Assembly (NCBI GenBank): GCA_020796225.1
Contig: CM036759.1
Coordinates: 20,223,813-20,287,812, forward strand
DNA: 64,000 nucleotides
Direction: 5' to 3'
DNA from: Arion vulgaris
Taxonomy: Eukaryota > Mollusca > Gastropoda > Stylommatophora > Arionidae
The notes below the pieces were generated by a model. The model was not told the DNA's origin, searched no databases, and was given only the letters and a program-made list of their open reading frames with translations. Of the stretch, positions 31,076-41,843 are shown in pieces. The translations under genes were made by a program, and so were the position numbers. Position 1 is the stretch's first letter; each line of letters opens with the position of its first letter.

Positions 31076-32304
31076 TGGAACTGAAAATACAGAATGCAGA
31101 TTACGTTTTTCTTGTCTCCCATTACTATTATATATTCACGTTCTAACTCAATGAGTAATTTACTTTTTTACAGCTAGGGTGATTGCAAAACACGGAACGA
31201 ACTACGATCTCTAGATACTTAGCAACTCAAAACCTACACATTGGATATATCATAAATCTGTGAATTGTTTTCCCGCATATCTCATCTTTAGTGGCATTAA
31301 GCTCTGACATTTGGTACTAACTCAATAAGCCACCAAATTATCAAACGAATCTACGAGCGTATTAAAGTTTAATGGAGTTGCAAATGTAGAAGATTTAGAA
31401 GTTAGCTGAAACGGATAGAAATATGTCATTCTTTCTAGTAAAAACCATCGCCGTCTTGGGGGCTTGCCGGCAGACATCGACATGACTGACACTGTCGTCA
31501 GGCATAAAGCTTATTGTAAACAAAAACTAGGCACGGCTAAATACTGATAAACGCGGAAAGTTTCAGAAGGGAGAATAATTTCTTCGCTATTTCATCAAGC
31601 ATTCGTTCGCACGTGCATTCAAGCCATGGGTAATCTTACACAAGTTGTGGGCACAGCAAAATCTCAAGTAAACGTACCGGCTTTCAACCGCACCCACCAG
31701 GAGGCTCAATGTCACATGCGCAAGCGCGCAGGGAGGGGGGCGTGGCACTAATTGGAGTCGCGGGGTACGTGACATGTCGTTGCCCCTGTCGTCGTTTGTG
31801 TCGTCGCTATTTGCTGAATCCATGTTTATTTACATACGAGACCCCAGGGGCATATATAAAAATAAATAGCGATGTAAATGGAACACCGGATGTACAATGT
31901 CAGGAAACATGGCAGAGCTCAGTTAGCGATCGCGGTGCCACTCATTTTACAACAAAATCTCCAAATTGGCTGTTTTCAGAAATTGTGTTTTGATGGCATG
32001 TTTATTTAAGTAAGTGGAAACTCTTGGGAGGAAAGGTCGTGTCAACCTACAGCAATCACCGACAACTTAGACACAATATTCTATGTCTGCAGCCTGACAC
32101 AATATACAATTACATTTCTGAAGGTAATTCTGGGTTTATTTGCTGGGTAGTTCTTCATATCGTGTTCTATTGATTTGGTGGTGAATTCATGTCAATATTT
32201 TACATTGATATTCTGCACCTCTAGATGTCTTTACCCTTTGAAAAGTGGTATCATATTCTTTACAGGACGTAGCATTAACTAAAGTAAAAGAGTCGTTGAT
32301 ATTT
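31076..32304. other. unassigned interval with a CpG-rich patch
   Basis: No gene recognised. 31690-31800 is unusually rich in GC and CpG for this window, and CATATATAAAAATAAAT lies at 31851-31867, but no exon is evident. The 94-residue frame beginning near 31709 shows no known domain. Confidence 0.4.
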
Positions 32305-32487
32305 TTAGGCACCACTTATACGTTCAGTAGTTTGTCATTGCTTTCTGAATGGTGAGATCTATTTTTACCTATCGTAAAATTCCAGCGGTAACTAATTTGC
32401 TTCCAAATTTCCTCCTGCCGTGGAGTTTGAACCAGGTACACTTTGGTTGTGATCGAGCTCACTACCGCTTAAGCTACAGACGCCCTT
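32305..32487 (-). mobile_element. SINE family E, copy 4
   Basis: The cleanest copy. Minus strand: GGGCGTCTGTAGCTTAAGCG, GTAGTGAGCTCGATCACAAC, CCTGGTTCAAACTCCACGGC (B box GGTTCAAACTCC), GGAAGCAAATTAGTTACCGC, and the end CTGAACGTATAAGTGGTGCC. tRNA-derived head, no gene. Confidence 0.85.
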
Positions 32488-32749
32488 TAACTATTACAGA
32501 CTGTAAACAATCAACTTGTGATCGATATGATAAAACATTCAATATTTTAGGTTTGTGATAACAACTAAAATGTGAAAACAGACAATCAACATATGATAGC
32601 AGTCAACACGGGAGGACATTTAACTTGTACTTCTTCTTCTCTTCCACCATTTACTTCTTTATAGAAGTGTCGGGGTAAGGGTGGGGTGGGGGGGTCGTAG
32701 TGATCTCTTGTTTCCTTGTTTAAGGCACTTTGTAAGCTGATATTCATTT

Positions 32750-33335
32750 TCGTAAGACTGTTCTTGATGCCGTCGCTCCATCTTTTGCGAGGTCTTCCCC
32801 TTGTCTTGTACTCATTATACTTTTTCCGTGTGGCTCTTTGTGGTAGGCGATATCAGGGCATTCTTGTCAGGTTATATGTTGTTTAACTCCATTAAATATG
32901 TTGTTCTTTTATGAATTGCACTACTAGTTTCACATCCAGTTTGCTTATGATTTCTGCATTTCTAATTTTGTCTCTTATTGTCACACCTGCAGCTCTTCTA
33001 AGACACATCATTCTCTATCGTTATGATTTTCCGCTCCTTAGCTGCCGTTAAGACACTGTCTTGAAGACTATGTTTGACACTGGTAACATAGTGTTGGCCA
33101 GAAAATTGTTCTTATGAGATTTGCTTTAGTTGTTAGCGGTATCTCTTTATGTGGCAACAGTGGTGTTAACTGTCCCAGTACCTGGTTAGCTTTTGTGCAA
33201 CGATTACTGATTTCGCTATCGATACTTCCATCTGCTGTGAAATTGCTCCTAAGTATTTGGCCTCAACTGTTTGTTTTATTTCTACATTCTGTGGTTTTAT
33301 TGTATGGTTTTCTGGTTGTCTACTTGTACATAGGG
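32750..33335 (-). mobile_element. LINE C-terminal third (inverted)
   Basis: Minus-strand translation: IKPQNVEIKQTVEAKYLGAI, MEVSIAKSVIVAQKLTRYWD, ILTAAKERKIITIENDVS-like and RRAAGVTIRDKIRN-like blocks, ETSSAIHKRTTYLMELNNI and GLGRPRKR-like end, with numerous shifts. This follows the order YLG-thumb, cysteine-rich connector, GHL and RGRP of endonuclease/RT LINEs. A SINE D lies immediately at its upstream side (33341). Confidence 0.7.
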
Positions 33336-33340
33336 TCCAA

Positions 33341-33572
33341 AGGCAAAGGATTGATTTCATTGCACCTGGTTTACCCATATGGCTCCGTCCCTTCCCGGCA
33401 GAGATGGCATACCATCTGCTGAGAGCAATGCACAAAGCACAAACTCCGTAGCCCCTGCAACAACACTAGGGATCTCATGAAAAAATTGCACATGTGCATC
33501 GATCAAGATTCGAACAAAAAACCTTCAATACGACAGGCAAACGACTTAAATACTTCGCCATTGAGACCAATT
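33341..33572 (-). mobile_element. SINE family D, copy 2
   Basis: Minus strand: GGTCTCAATGGCGAAGTATT (A-box region), TTTGTTCGAATCTTGATCG (B-box region), GAGATCCCTAGTGTTGTTGC, TTTGTGCTTTGTGCATTGCT and a 3' part matching 11500-11560 (GGGACGGAGCCATATGGGTA, AACCAGGTGCAATGAAATC). Confidence 0.75.
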
Positions 33573-33599
33573 TGTGCGAAGAACTTGTGATAGCAATCA

Positions 33600-34400
33600 A
33601 CTGGTAGGAATAATCATACATCAATAACGATATGATCATTTAACATGTGATAACAATCAACTGGTAGGAATAATCATACATCAATAACGATGTGATCATT
33701 TAATATGTGATAACAATCAACAAGTGAGGCCACTTAACTTGTGATAGCAATTAACATGTGATTTTAATTAACATGTAATAAAAATTAACATGTGATAACA
33801 AACAATATATAAAAAATATGATAGAAATCACCTGATACCAGTCAGCATGTCAGAACAATAAACATTTGATAACAATAAACAGGTGAGAACAATTTACAGG
33901 TGAGAACAATTAACATGTGATACCATCCAATAGGTGAGAAAAATTTACATAGGATAAAAATCGACAGGTTAGAACAATTAAAAGGTGAGAACGATTAATA
34001 TGTGATAGAGATCAATATGTGATAACAATAAACAGGTGAGAACATTTTACATTTGATAACAATCAACAGGTGAGAAGATTTGACATATGATAACAATCAA
34101 CAGGTGAGAACAAATTAACATATGATAACAATTAACAGGTGAGAACAAATTAAAATATGATAACAATCAACAGGTGAGAACATTTTACATGTGATAATAA
34201 TCAACAGGTGAGAACAAATTAACATATGATAACAATCAACAGGTAAGAACAAATTAACAGATGATAACACTCAACAGGTGAGAACACATTAACATGTGAT
34301 AACAATCAGCAGGTGAGAACAAATTAACATGTGATAACAATCAACAGGTGAGATCATTTAACACGTAATAGCAAACAATATGTAAGGAACATGAAGGAAA
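33600..34400 (+). repeat. degenerate 35-bp satellite
   Basis: Roughly 22 units built from TAACATGTGATAACAATCAA and CAGGTGAGAACAAAT. The left part (33600-33900) is older and shorter in unit; the centre (34020-34350) is most regular. Confidence 0.9.
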
Positions 34401-34589
34401 TCATCTGATACCAGTTAACCTGCCAGAGCAATTAACATCTGACAACAGTCAGGTAGTGCTAGCAGTCAAATTTTGATATAGCCAAGATGTAATATAAATC
34501 AATATTTGATAACTATCAAGATCAAACAAAAATCATCATGTGTTAACAATCAAAATATGAATATCATGATATCTGTTATCTGTTACACA

Positions 34590-35093
34590 ATTAAACAACT
34601 AACAGCAGTATGGAATGAAACTGATATGAAAACAAAGATCTGAATACTAAAAGCATACATATTCCAAGAGTCAACGTATAAGTGTGAAGCATGGACATTT
34701 AATAAAGAAACATATATTTGCTTTTAATATTAGTGTTACAAAGGAGCTATCCTTACACCATAGACAGAGATAAATAATAAATAGATCTATTGAGAAAGAG
34801 ATAAAAATGAAAGGAAACTGTCTGATGTTAGAAAAAAAACAAAGAATGAGAAAATTGAAGTATTTTGGAAATAAAAATGCACGAAGGGTTAGAGAAGACC
34901 TTTATGGAAAGAAGCATACCGGCAAAAAGGAGAAGAGGAAGACCAGTTAGAAGATGGATTCATGATGTAGATGATATTTTGAGCACGAAAGCTGCAGCCG
35001 CCGGATGGAACATGTGACCTATGAGGGATAGAGCTTTTCAACGACTGTTAGTGTGGCAATGTTCTACTCAGGACAAGCTATTTGATGATGATT
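34590..35093 (+). mobile_element. LINE 3' end, family A
   Basis: Begins KQLTAVWNETDMKTKI, then LKAYIFQESTYKCEAWTFNK, a degenerate ICAF/RRSYPYTIDRDK zone, EKIEVFW-like, EGLEKTFMERSIPAKRRRGR and a C-terminus ending near TQDKLFDDDY. Matches the inverted tails at 9541-10030, 53707-53956 and 60370-60990. Ends in GATGATGATTATT. Confidence 0.75.
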
Positions 35094-36007
35094 ATTGAAG
35101 ATTTGAAAAGTTCTATGTTTTGAACCTTTTTATATCTGCAGGACTACCTACTGTGCTACCTACTGTTCTAAGTCAATGTCGGACTTTTAATTTCCAGAAA
35201 CTAGATTCAACTAATTGCATTATTGAATGTGTCTGATTTCGTATCATGGTTTTTTTTGGTGTTTTTTTTGGGTGGGGGAATAGTGGTATATAACGCTATT
35301 AATTTTTCAATTGCAACTAAAAAGCCACGATATCCTAGTGGCTTTGTAGACAGGTGGTACCAAGTTCGAAATACCCAAATGAAGTGAAATTATTTCGCCC
35401 CACCTTCTCTTTGGTACCAATGTAGAACTGGTACACAAAGAAGGCCGACTTGTCGTTGGACAATGAAAACTGCAGGGCTAATAACGCGTTCTTCAAATTT
35501 GTTTAATATTTGTATAATTAATAATGAAAACATGAATACACCTTGTTACTAACCTATACTCAATGTTCCAGTAACGTGTTTAAACAACCGAATAATTTTA
35601 TTTAACCATCAGTTTAAAGCGTGCTTCTTATATCAGTCTGACGTTATTTTCGACAAAAACTTCCTGCTAAAATACAATATGAATTGTGTAGCCTTAACTA
35701 GGATTGTTTCCCTGCTGCTTCTAATCGAATTCAGGAAAAAGGGAGTTAATTCTATATGGTGAGAGTGTTAGCTTTCTAGATAGAACAATAATTTATTTTA
35801 CACATCAGTTACATAGTAAATATTGATAACTTTCCTCATTCTTTGTTTACCGGCTAATGAATCATGGAAATATGTCTTCTCCCACAAATTAATGCACTAC
35901 TTATTTGATTACTACGTAGACAAGTGTTTGCGTGTGGCTAGGGCTAGAATATTGATGATAAAAGATTTGAAACTAACATTTACTGATGGGTAGTCTCTAA
36001 CGTAGCA
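35094..36007. other. unassigned interval
   Basis: Nothing recognised apart from a G/T-rich run near 35250-35285. Confidence 0.5.
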
Positions 36008-36210
36008 GCCCGACTGCCCGGCGTGTTCGTAACGCGTTGGATGACGGGTGATAAGCCCTCTGGGAGTGTTCAATTCCGCGGGCTGGTAGAAAAGTCACAG
36101 GTTCTCCAGGTTTACGATGTTCGTGGCACCGAACCGAAGGGTTACGATGTCCATGGCACCGAGCCGAAGAGTTGAAAGCTCAAGTGCTTCTGGATCGGGT
36201 AAAAAAAAAC
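36008..36210 (+). mobile_element. SINE family A, copy 4
   Basis: GCCCGACTGCCCGGCGTGTT head, CGCGTTGGATGACGGGTGAT, GTTCAATTCCGCGGGCTGGT (B box), body and CTTCTGGATCGGG followed by A9. ACGTAG near both edges is a weak candidate duplication. Confidence 0.85.
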
Positions 36211-36429
36211 ATAAACACGTAGAGATAAAAAATCTTCTAATTTGTAAGACTTACAGATTATATTTGACAAATATCTCACTTTTGGTGCTGTCATTTTCTA
36301 ATTGAGACACCGTAGTTATCAGATCTAATCGTTTATAACAACGTTAAGCCACTTTTCTTCCATGAGTTGGTTCGGACATATTTAACCAGGCGTCTACGAA
36401 GCAAGTGCACCAGCCACTATGTTCTAGAG

Positions 36430-36859
36430 CATAGGTTCCCAAAGTGGGCGGTACCGACCCCGCCCCCACCTAGTGGACGCTGAAACTTTCTAAGGGGGCG
36501 ATAGTGGGCTCAGAAGTGTTTGGCGGCGTTTAGAAGATTAGGGGTCGGTGGCGTCTTAGAAGAAATTAATAATAAATATTTTTAAATAAAATATTTTCGT
36601 GATTTTGCGATTGAATAATCATTTAACATTTGAATTCTGCATTTTAATTCATCTTATGCCCGTCTTACACGATCCATTTTTTCATCAATTTTCTATTTCA
36701 TGCATATAATCATTTGAAAAAAAAAATTGATCATGTATATAAATCGAAATATATATCGATTTTCTATGCCAAAAGAAAACAGAGCATGATATATGTGGGC
36801 GTAGGAGGGGGCGTTGGCAAACTGTTATAATTGGGGAGGGGGCAGTTTAGGAATCTATG
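36430..36859. mobile_element. hAT-like MITE, copy 1 (430 bp)
   Basis: Imperfect terminal inverted repeats start CATAGGTTCCCAAAGTGGGC on the left and CATAGATTCCTAAACTGCCC reading in from the right. A perfect 8-bp duplication TTCTAGAG flanks it (36422-36429, 36860-36867), diagnostic of the hAT superfamily. The interior is AT-rich with no transposase. Sisters at 42876-43321 and 41156-41835. Confidence 0.9.
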
Positions 36860-36867
36860 TTCTAGAG

Positions 36868-37180
36868 GCTTTCACGCCCATGAAGTGTACTGGATTCAAA
36901 CTGTTAAAATTAGCCCGCCTTCACACATTTAATTATTGCTTCAACTATTGACACATGCAATCGATTTCGTTCCCCTGTCCACTTCACATTTGTGAAAGAA
37001 AATATTCTTTCTACGTTTGCATTGTGTTCTGTACATCGGAAATGAAGATAAAACTACTGCTTCTACGTGGAACTTTTCAAATTAAACAGTACAGTTCCGT
37101 ACTAATCCCAGCGATACGGAAAACAAAACAACTGGGACAGTGTTATATGTGGACGTGGATATTTAAACTTTTCAAATTCG
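36868..37180. other. unassigned interval
   Basis: An 89-codon open frame (36955-37224) runs into the tail of the next SINE, which argues against it being a gene. No domain recognised. Confidence 0.4.
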
Positions 37181-37444
37181 CCTTCTTCTTTTTCTTGGAC
37201 TGTTCCATATCGACCACTTGTTAACTACTCTTTGTGATGTGTATGTAATCCGAGCCTAAGGGCGATTGTACGTTGTACCAGTTATGCACCCACAAACAGG
37301 CCAGCACATTCGATTTCTGCAACGCTTTTTATTTAGTAGGCTAGCGTCCTAGGCGCCTACCTCAGTCGCCTCTTACGACATGCCTTGTAGGTCGCAGTGC
37401 TACTATTCTTTGTTCTCCTTGTGAACCTCGACAACACATGGGTG
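37181..37444 (-). mobile_element. SINE family B, copy 2 (inverted)
   Basis: The GAAGAAGG tail lies at the left edge; the minus-strand body has GCGCAxxAC/ACAACGTACAATCGCCCT, GCAGAAATCGAATGTGCTGG, GAGGCGACTGAGGTAGGCGC and AAAGAATAGTAGCACTGCGA. Confidence 0.8.
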
Positions 37445-37823
37445 AAGTTTCCAAATTAAAACAGTTATCACATCTGAAAATCGATTAAAAAAATTCTATT
37501 TATTTGTCACTTTCATTAAACAGTTTGACATGGACAAAAACCGGGACATATGGGCGTCCCGAAAACTTTTTTCGTTAAACCACATTTTTTCGTTAAAATC
37601 CGTGACTGTCCCGGAAAACCGGGGCCTTCTAGCAACCCTTTACATGATTTTCGTTGAACTAGCGAGGCGTCCATATGTAATTTTGAGCACTGTGAAAATT
37701 GTGTAGCAGATTTGTTTTAGTTGATATTAAAGATCATCTGGCAACAAACCAAGTGCTTTTGAAGGCGAACACAGTACCTCAGTGTCACATAGACTCATAA
37801 ACTTTATAGAACTTACTGAAATG
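37445..37823. other. unassigned interval with a hAT-end-like segment
   Basis: CCGTGACTGTCCCGGAAAAC-CGGGGCCTTCTAGCAACCC at 37601-37640 resembles one end of GC-tipped DNA transposons (it reads inward as GGGTTGCTAGAAGGCCCCGG). The partner end may be the GGGACATATGGGCGTCCC near 37544. Not assigned. Confidence 0.3.
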
Positions 37824-38075
37824 AGCCACCCGGGTGTTGCTGGGGCCCACAGGTAGAGAAAAGAATAGTAGCACTGCGACCTACAAGACATGACGTAAGA
37901 GGCGACTGAGGTAGTGATCTAAGGAAGCTATCCTAGTAAATAAAAAGTTGTGCAGAAATCGGATGTATTGGCTTACTTATAGACGCATAACTGGCGCAAC
38001 GTACAATCGCTCTGTGGCTCAGATCACATACAAATCACAAAAGTGGTTAACAAGTGGTAGAAATGGAGCAAATGA
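37824..38075 (+). mobile_element. SINE family B, copy 3
   Basis: GCCACCCGGGTGTTGCTGGG head, AGAATAGTAGCACTGCGACC, AAGAGGCGACTGAGGTAGTG, CAGAAATCGGATGTATTGGC, CAACGTACAATCGCTCTG and the AAGTGGTTAACAAGTGGTAG end without a clear GAA tail. Confidence 0.85.
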
Positions 38076-38985
38076 AATGAGCAAACATATATATTTACTA
38101 TAATAAAATGAGTGCAGAAAACAGTAAACAAAAGAACTTTAAAAAATGACAAAGAACAAACTTTGTGAACAGAAATGACGCTAATACTGTTCTATCAGCA
38201 ACATAATGATGATGTTGTAGCTAATGAGAAAATAACACAAAGGAGATTTACAAAACTAACAGTAACGATCCATTTCAAATGCTAATAATCAATAATACAG
38301 AACATTAATTCAGAATCATCGTCTCGAATAAATCAATTCTCTACCCAAGCAGACTCTAGAGCTCAGAAAAAAAGCAATAATAAAAATAAAAATCACATTG
38401 TCATATTAGACCGGAAGTATTGAATGGGCGTGATTAGATTATGAATGGCGAACGCGACAAAGGGAGGGAAAAGTGCGAGACCCCAGTTTCAAATTATAAA
38501 TTGGAAACGATTTCCTGAACGACAAATCTTCGTCAATTGGCTAATGAAGCCTGATTTGATACCCAAGCCAATTCGTCATTGGCTATTTTCTGGGATTTTC
38601 TTACAATCAGGGTAAAGTACACAAAATGTGTTGATGTCCGCAAGATGGAGCCATCTTGGAAAAAAAAACAGAGTACCTAGTATGATGCCATAATTGTTAT
38701 AATATTTAATTATTTGTTACAACAGAGGGATGGGACTACTGCTGTATATGTTCTCCTTATCGACATCCTTAAAGTTCTTTATCCATAGATTAGAAGGTCG
38801 TAGCAAAATATGTACAGAAGACGGTATATCAAAACAGAAATTAAGGTAGTTTTACAAGAACGATATTGCAACCAAAAGGACTTTATCAAGGAAAGAATAC
38901 AAGATATCAAAAAACATAAAATGTGTACACGCTGAGAATGGATATGTTAAGCGAAAGGTGCAAGATAAGAGAGGACTGATAGTTA
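38076..38985. other. unassigned interval
   Basis: AT-rich, no gene recognised; contains the CCAAT/palindrome cluster listed separately. Confidence 0.45.
38536..38658. promoter_or_regulatory. cluster of CCAAT motifs and a CAAGATGG palindrome
   Basis: Three CCAAT pentamers occur at 38536-38540 (minus), 38568-38572 (plus) and 38578-38582 (minus). At 38641-38658 the sequence CAAGATGG-AG-CCATCTTG is a perfect 8-bp inverted repeat whose arms fit the AAGATGG core bound by YY1-type factors. This would suit a promoter, but no transcript can be assigned and the motifs could be chance or TE-borne. Confidence 0.25.
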
Positions 38986-39136
38986 TATGGGTAGTTCACA
39001 ATGGAGACCAAAGCAGTAACTATGGATCTGAAGTGGTAGAGTACACAGTAATTCACACATGCTTGTATACAGAGCGACTCAATGAAAATGCTTCAGAAAA
39101 TTCAAGCTTCACTTAAGGCAGGAATGAGAGTCACAT

Positions 39137-39697
39137 CTGGCCAGTAATGACGGAATGCGGGAGGGCCATTCAGCGTCAGAACTATTTGATTCTGAACACG
39201 ACTTTGCTAGCTCATTTTTGCCATGTTTGGTCGGGTATTTTCCGGTTTCGTTTGCCGGGCTACTGAGTTAGTTCTTGAGCAACGCTGTGAGCTATGACTG
39301 TTACATGGAATGCTTTTGCTGTGTCAACCGTGCGTTTGTTGTGTGTATTCAGAAAATGGCGGACAGCGGTTATGACGAACAAGCTCAATCTGCCGTATGC
39401 AGTTATATTGCTAGTGTAGAAAGCTGGATTTTGTCATGATTGATGTTCCTTCGACAAGAATTGCAATTCAAGTGATGAACAGTTTTGTGTTGCTACATTA
39501 GCGACGGCCATATGCATTTTATGCGGTGCAAGTTGATTTTTGAGGCGGTACGTGGCTGTTTCATTCTGGAATTAGTTCACACAGGAAACATTTCACAGTT
39601 GTTAGCATTTCGTGTGATTTTCATTGGCACAGGAACGGAGCAATTATGGGGTGACCCGTTGCAGTGAAGTTGGAACCGTACTTATGAACTATGAACT
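39137..39697 (+). mobile_element. unrecognised 561-bp retro-insert
   Basis: The LINE flanks read continuously once this segment and one copy of ATGAGAGTCACAT (39124-39136 and 39698-39710, perfect 13 bp) are removed. The insert has a moderately GC-rich 5' half, no tRNA-like boxes, and ends in TATGAACTATGAAC repeats, so it looks like a product of target-primed insertion. I cannot match it to any other sequence in the window. Confidence 0.7.
39356..39439 (+). other. 27-codon open frame in the retro-insert
   Basis: AGAAAATGGCGGACAGCGGT is an excellent initiation context and the frame reads MADSGYDEQAQ-SAVCSYIASVESWILS before TGA. It resembles the first exon of a cellular or ORF1 protein, but it is too short to assign. 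It could be the truncated start of a transcript captured by a retroelement. Confidence 0.2.
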
Positions 39698-39894
39698 ATG
39701 AGAGTCACATTTAACACATCCGGATTTACCCATTTAATTCATATTTGTTTACCATATCATGCACGAGTATAAGGCATTGAACGTCCATATCCCATAACGG
39801 ATACAGCAGCTGTCGAGAAAGGACAGGTAATGGATAGTGCAAACATTATCAATGCCATAGAGAAACTGGTCGTATAAATAACTTTGAAAACATT

Positions 39895-40444
39895 ATAAAT
39901 CAACATCCTTAACCAAAGCGATGAGTTGGCTAGAATCACAGACTTTTATCCATGCATGTTTTCTCAGTGACTCAATGAGTATGCTCAGGAAGATTGAAAG
40001 AGGATGGGCTAGGTGACATTGGATGGAGTCGCTGGGGAGGTCTAAGCTGTCAAATATCAGTTTTATTTTTGTGCCAGGGCATGCAGGTGTAAGGGGAATG
40101 AACGTGCGGATAGGCTTGCAGGTATGGCTGCTGTACAAAGCGGGCGAGCAATGGACCAGGCTGATATTATAAATTCCTTAAGGGAGAGAGGACGTGTACA
40201 TGATTCACGTAATAGCGGTGAATCTACAACACTAACCAGACTGCAAGAACTCAAAGTTAAGTGTGGTGTAGCTCGACAAGAACGCTATGCCGGCAGACAA
40301 AGAAGAATTGTAAACCAACAAAGAACCGGTGTCGTTAGTCGCCACACGCTGATGGACATACTGAGGAGAGATCGGAGCACTTATGGACTAATTTGTTCGA
40401 CGTGCAGTGATGGTGATCCGACGACTAAACTAAAACTAAACTAA
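39895..40444 (+). mobile_element. RNase H LINE 3' end, best-preserved copy
   Basis: With shifts it reads LARITD-SQSMLRKIERGWAR, SNISFIFVPGHAGVRGNERA-DRLAGMAAV, MDQADIINSLRERGRVHDSR, LTRLQELKVKCGVARQERYA, QRRIVNQQRTGVVSRHTLMD and STYGLICSTCSDGD. PGHAGVxGNERAD carries the conserved His and Asp of RNase H. From 40124 the frame is open to the stop at 40442, followed by an ACTAAA tail. Related shorter tails: 348-659, 905-956, 13460-13695, 19607-20018; a diverged copy at 51498-52005. Confidence 0.85.
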
Positions 40445-40654
40445 TCCTTATCCAGAGTAAAGGAAATGGAGTTTAAAATGGCAATATCCACACATAAACA
40501 CTTTGCTACATGCACGAACCATATGATTTCAACACAGAACGATTGCGATTTGTTATACGCATGTCGTATAATTCAGTGCCGTTATACTCTGTCATTAGCT
40601 ATAGATTTATTATGTTTTATAGATTACGTATGTTACTGGTCATAAGACGTCAAT

Positions 40655-40906
40655 GTGTTGCGGGCCTTGCAATAGGAACAAAGAATAGCAACACTGCGAC
40701 CTACACGTCATGTATTAAGAGGTGATCAAGGTAGCGGCCTTGTAAAGCTACGCTAGTAAATAAAAAACGTCGCAGAAATCGGGTGTGCTGGTCTACTTGT
40801 AGGCGCATAACTGGGACAACTTACAATCACTCTTAGGCTGAGATCACATAGAAATCACAAAGAGTGGTTTAACAAGTGATCGATAGGGGGCGTTCGAAGA
40901 AGAAGA
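40655..40906 (+). mobile_element. SINE family B, copy 4
   Basis: TGCGGGCCTTGCAATAGGAA, AGAATAGCAACACTGCGACC, AGTAAATAAAAAACGTCGCA, GTGCTGGTCTACTTGTAGGC and CGATAGGGGGCGTTCGAAGA with GAAGA tail. Confidence 0.8.
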
Positions 40907-41155
40907 TATATGGCCACAACATCTTTGATAGGTTGATAGTTATATTTCAATATACATTGTTGTCGTAGTCTACAGCAGTCATGGTTGGTTATAATATAAT
41001 CGCATCTGAAGGATTGTTCATACAGCACAGTTGTCAACAATTTAACGCAGAAATATATTGCTACTCTTAAAGTGTATCTTCACGTCGATTGTTTCAGTGT
41101 TCTTAGTTTTCTTGTTTGTTTGTTTTCTCCTTTGTTGTCAGTCTTTGATGTTGAC

Positions 41156-41835
41156 CATAGGTTACCAAACGTTTCAGGCCACTGCCCACTTTGCACAGCA
41201 TAAACGTATAACCCCCACCTTTCCTTTTATAACAATTTGCCAACTCCCCCACACATATATACATGCTCTATTTTCTCTTTGACATAGAAAATTGATATAT
41301 ATCTCTGTCATACACAGTCAATTTTCAAACGATTATATAACTGAAATAGAAAATTGAGGAAAAAATGAATCGTATAAGACGGGCATAAGATGAATTAAAA
41401 AGCAAAATTCAAATTTTCAATGATTATTAAATTGCAAAATTACGAAAATTAATTTATTTTAAAATATATATAATTTATTTCTTCTTTTGTTTCGATCCAG
41501 AAGCACTTGAGCTTTCAGCTCTTCGGCTCGGTGCCATGGACATCGTAACCCTTCGGTTCACTGCCACGAACACCGTGAATCTGGGGAACCTGTGGCTTAT
41601 CTGCCAGCCGCGGAATTGAACCCGTACACACAGAGGGCTAGTCAACCGCAGTCCAACGCGCTACGAACACGCTGGGCAGGCGGGCTTATTTCTTCTTTAA
41701 GGAGTCACCAACCTCTAATCGCCTGAACGCCCCCAAATGCTTCTGAACAAACTATTGCCCCTCCCTCCTCTCTCCCCAGAAAGCTTCAACGCCCACGTGG
41801 GGAGGGAGCGATACCACCCACTTTGGGAACCTATG
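41156..41835. mobile_element. hAT-like MITE, copy 2, interrupted by SINE A
   Basis: Inverted relative to copy 1. Ends CATAGGTTACCAAACGTTTC and TTTGGGAACCTATG, flanked by ATGTTGAC (41148-41155) and ATGTAGAC (41836-41843), an 8-bp duplication with one mismatch. Removing the SINE restores the family's internal order, including GGGCATAAGATGAATT and GGAGTCACCAACC. Confidence 0.85.
41488..41685 (-). mobile_element. SINE family A, copy 5, nested in MITE
   Basis: Minus-strand head GCCCGCCTGCCCAGCGTGTT with GTTGGACTGCGGTTGACTAG and GGGTTCAATTCCGCGGCTGG; end CTTCTGGATCGAAAC. A perfect 13-bp duplication TTATTTCTTCTTT at 41475-41487 and 41686-41698, both in MITE sequence. Confidence 0.93.
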
Positions 41836-41843
41836 ATGTAGAC

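Larger units (their letters stand above)
38990..39890 (+). mobile_element. RNase H domain of an I/Ingi-like LINE, interrupted
   Basis: The left part reads METKAVTMDLKW (conserved RNase H Glu helix) and SDSMKMLQKIQASLKAGMRV (third catalytic Asp region). The right part resumes at 39698 with MRVTFNTSGFTHLIHICLPY, HARV-GIER-like and TDTAAVEKGQVMDSANIINA, homologous to MAAVQSGRAMDQADIINSLR in the next copy. A 561-bp insert lies between with a 13-bp duplication. Decayed. Confidence 0.75.

Noticed and set aside
31709..31993. 94-codon frame in the CpG-rich patch as a host gene
   Set aside because: No domain, no splice context that I can defend, and the frame changes composition abruptly at about 31830.
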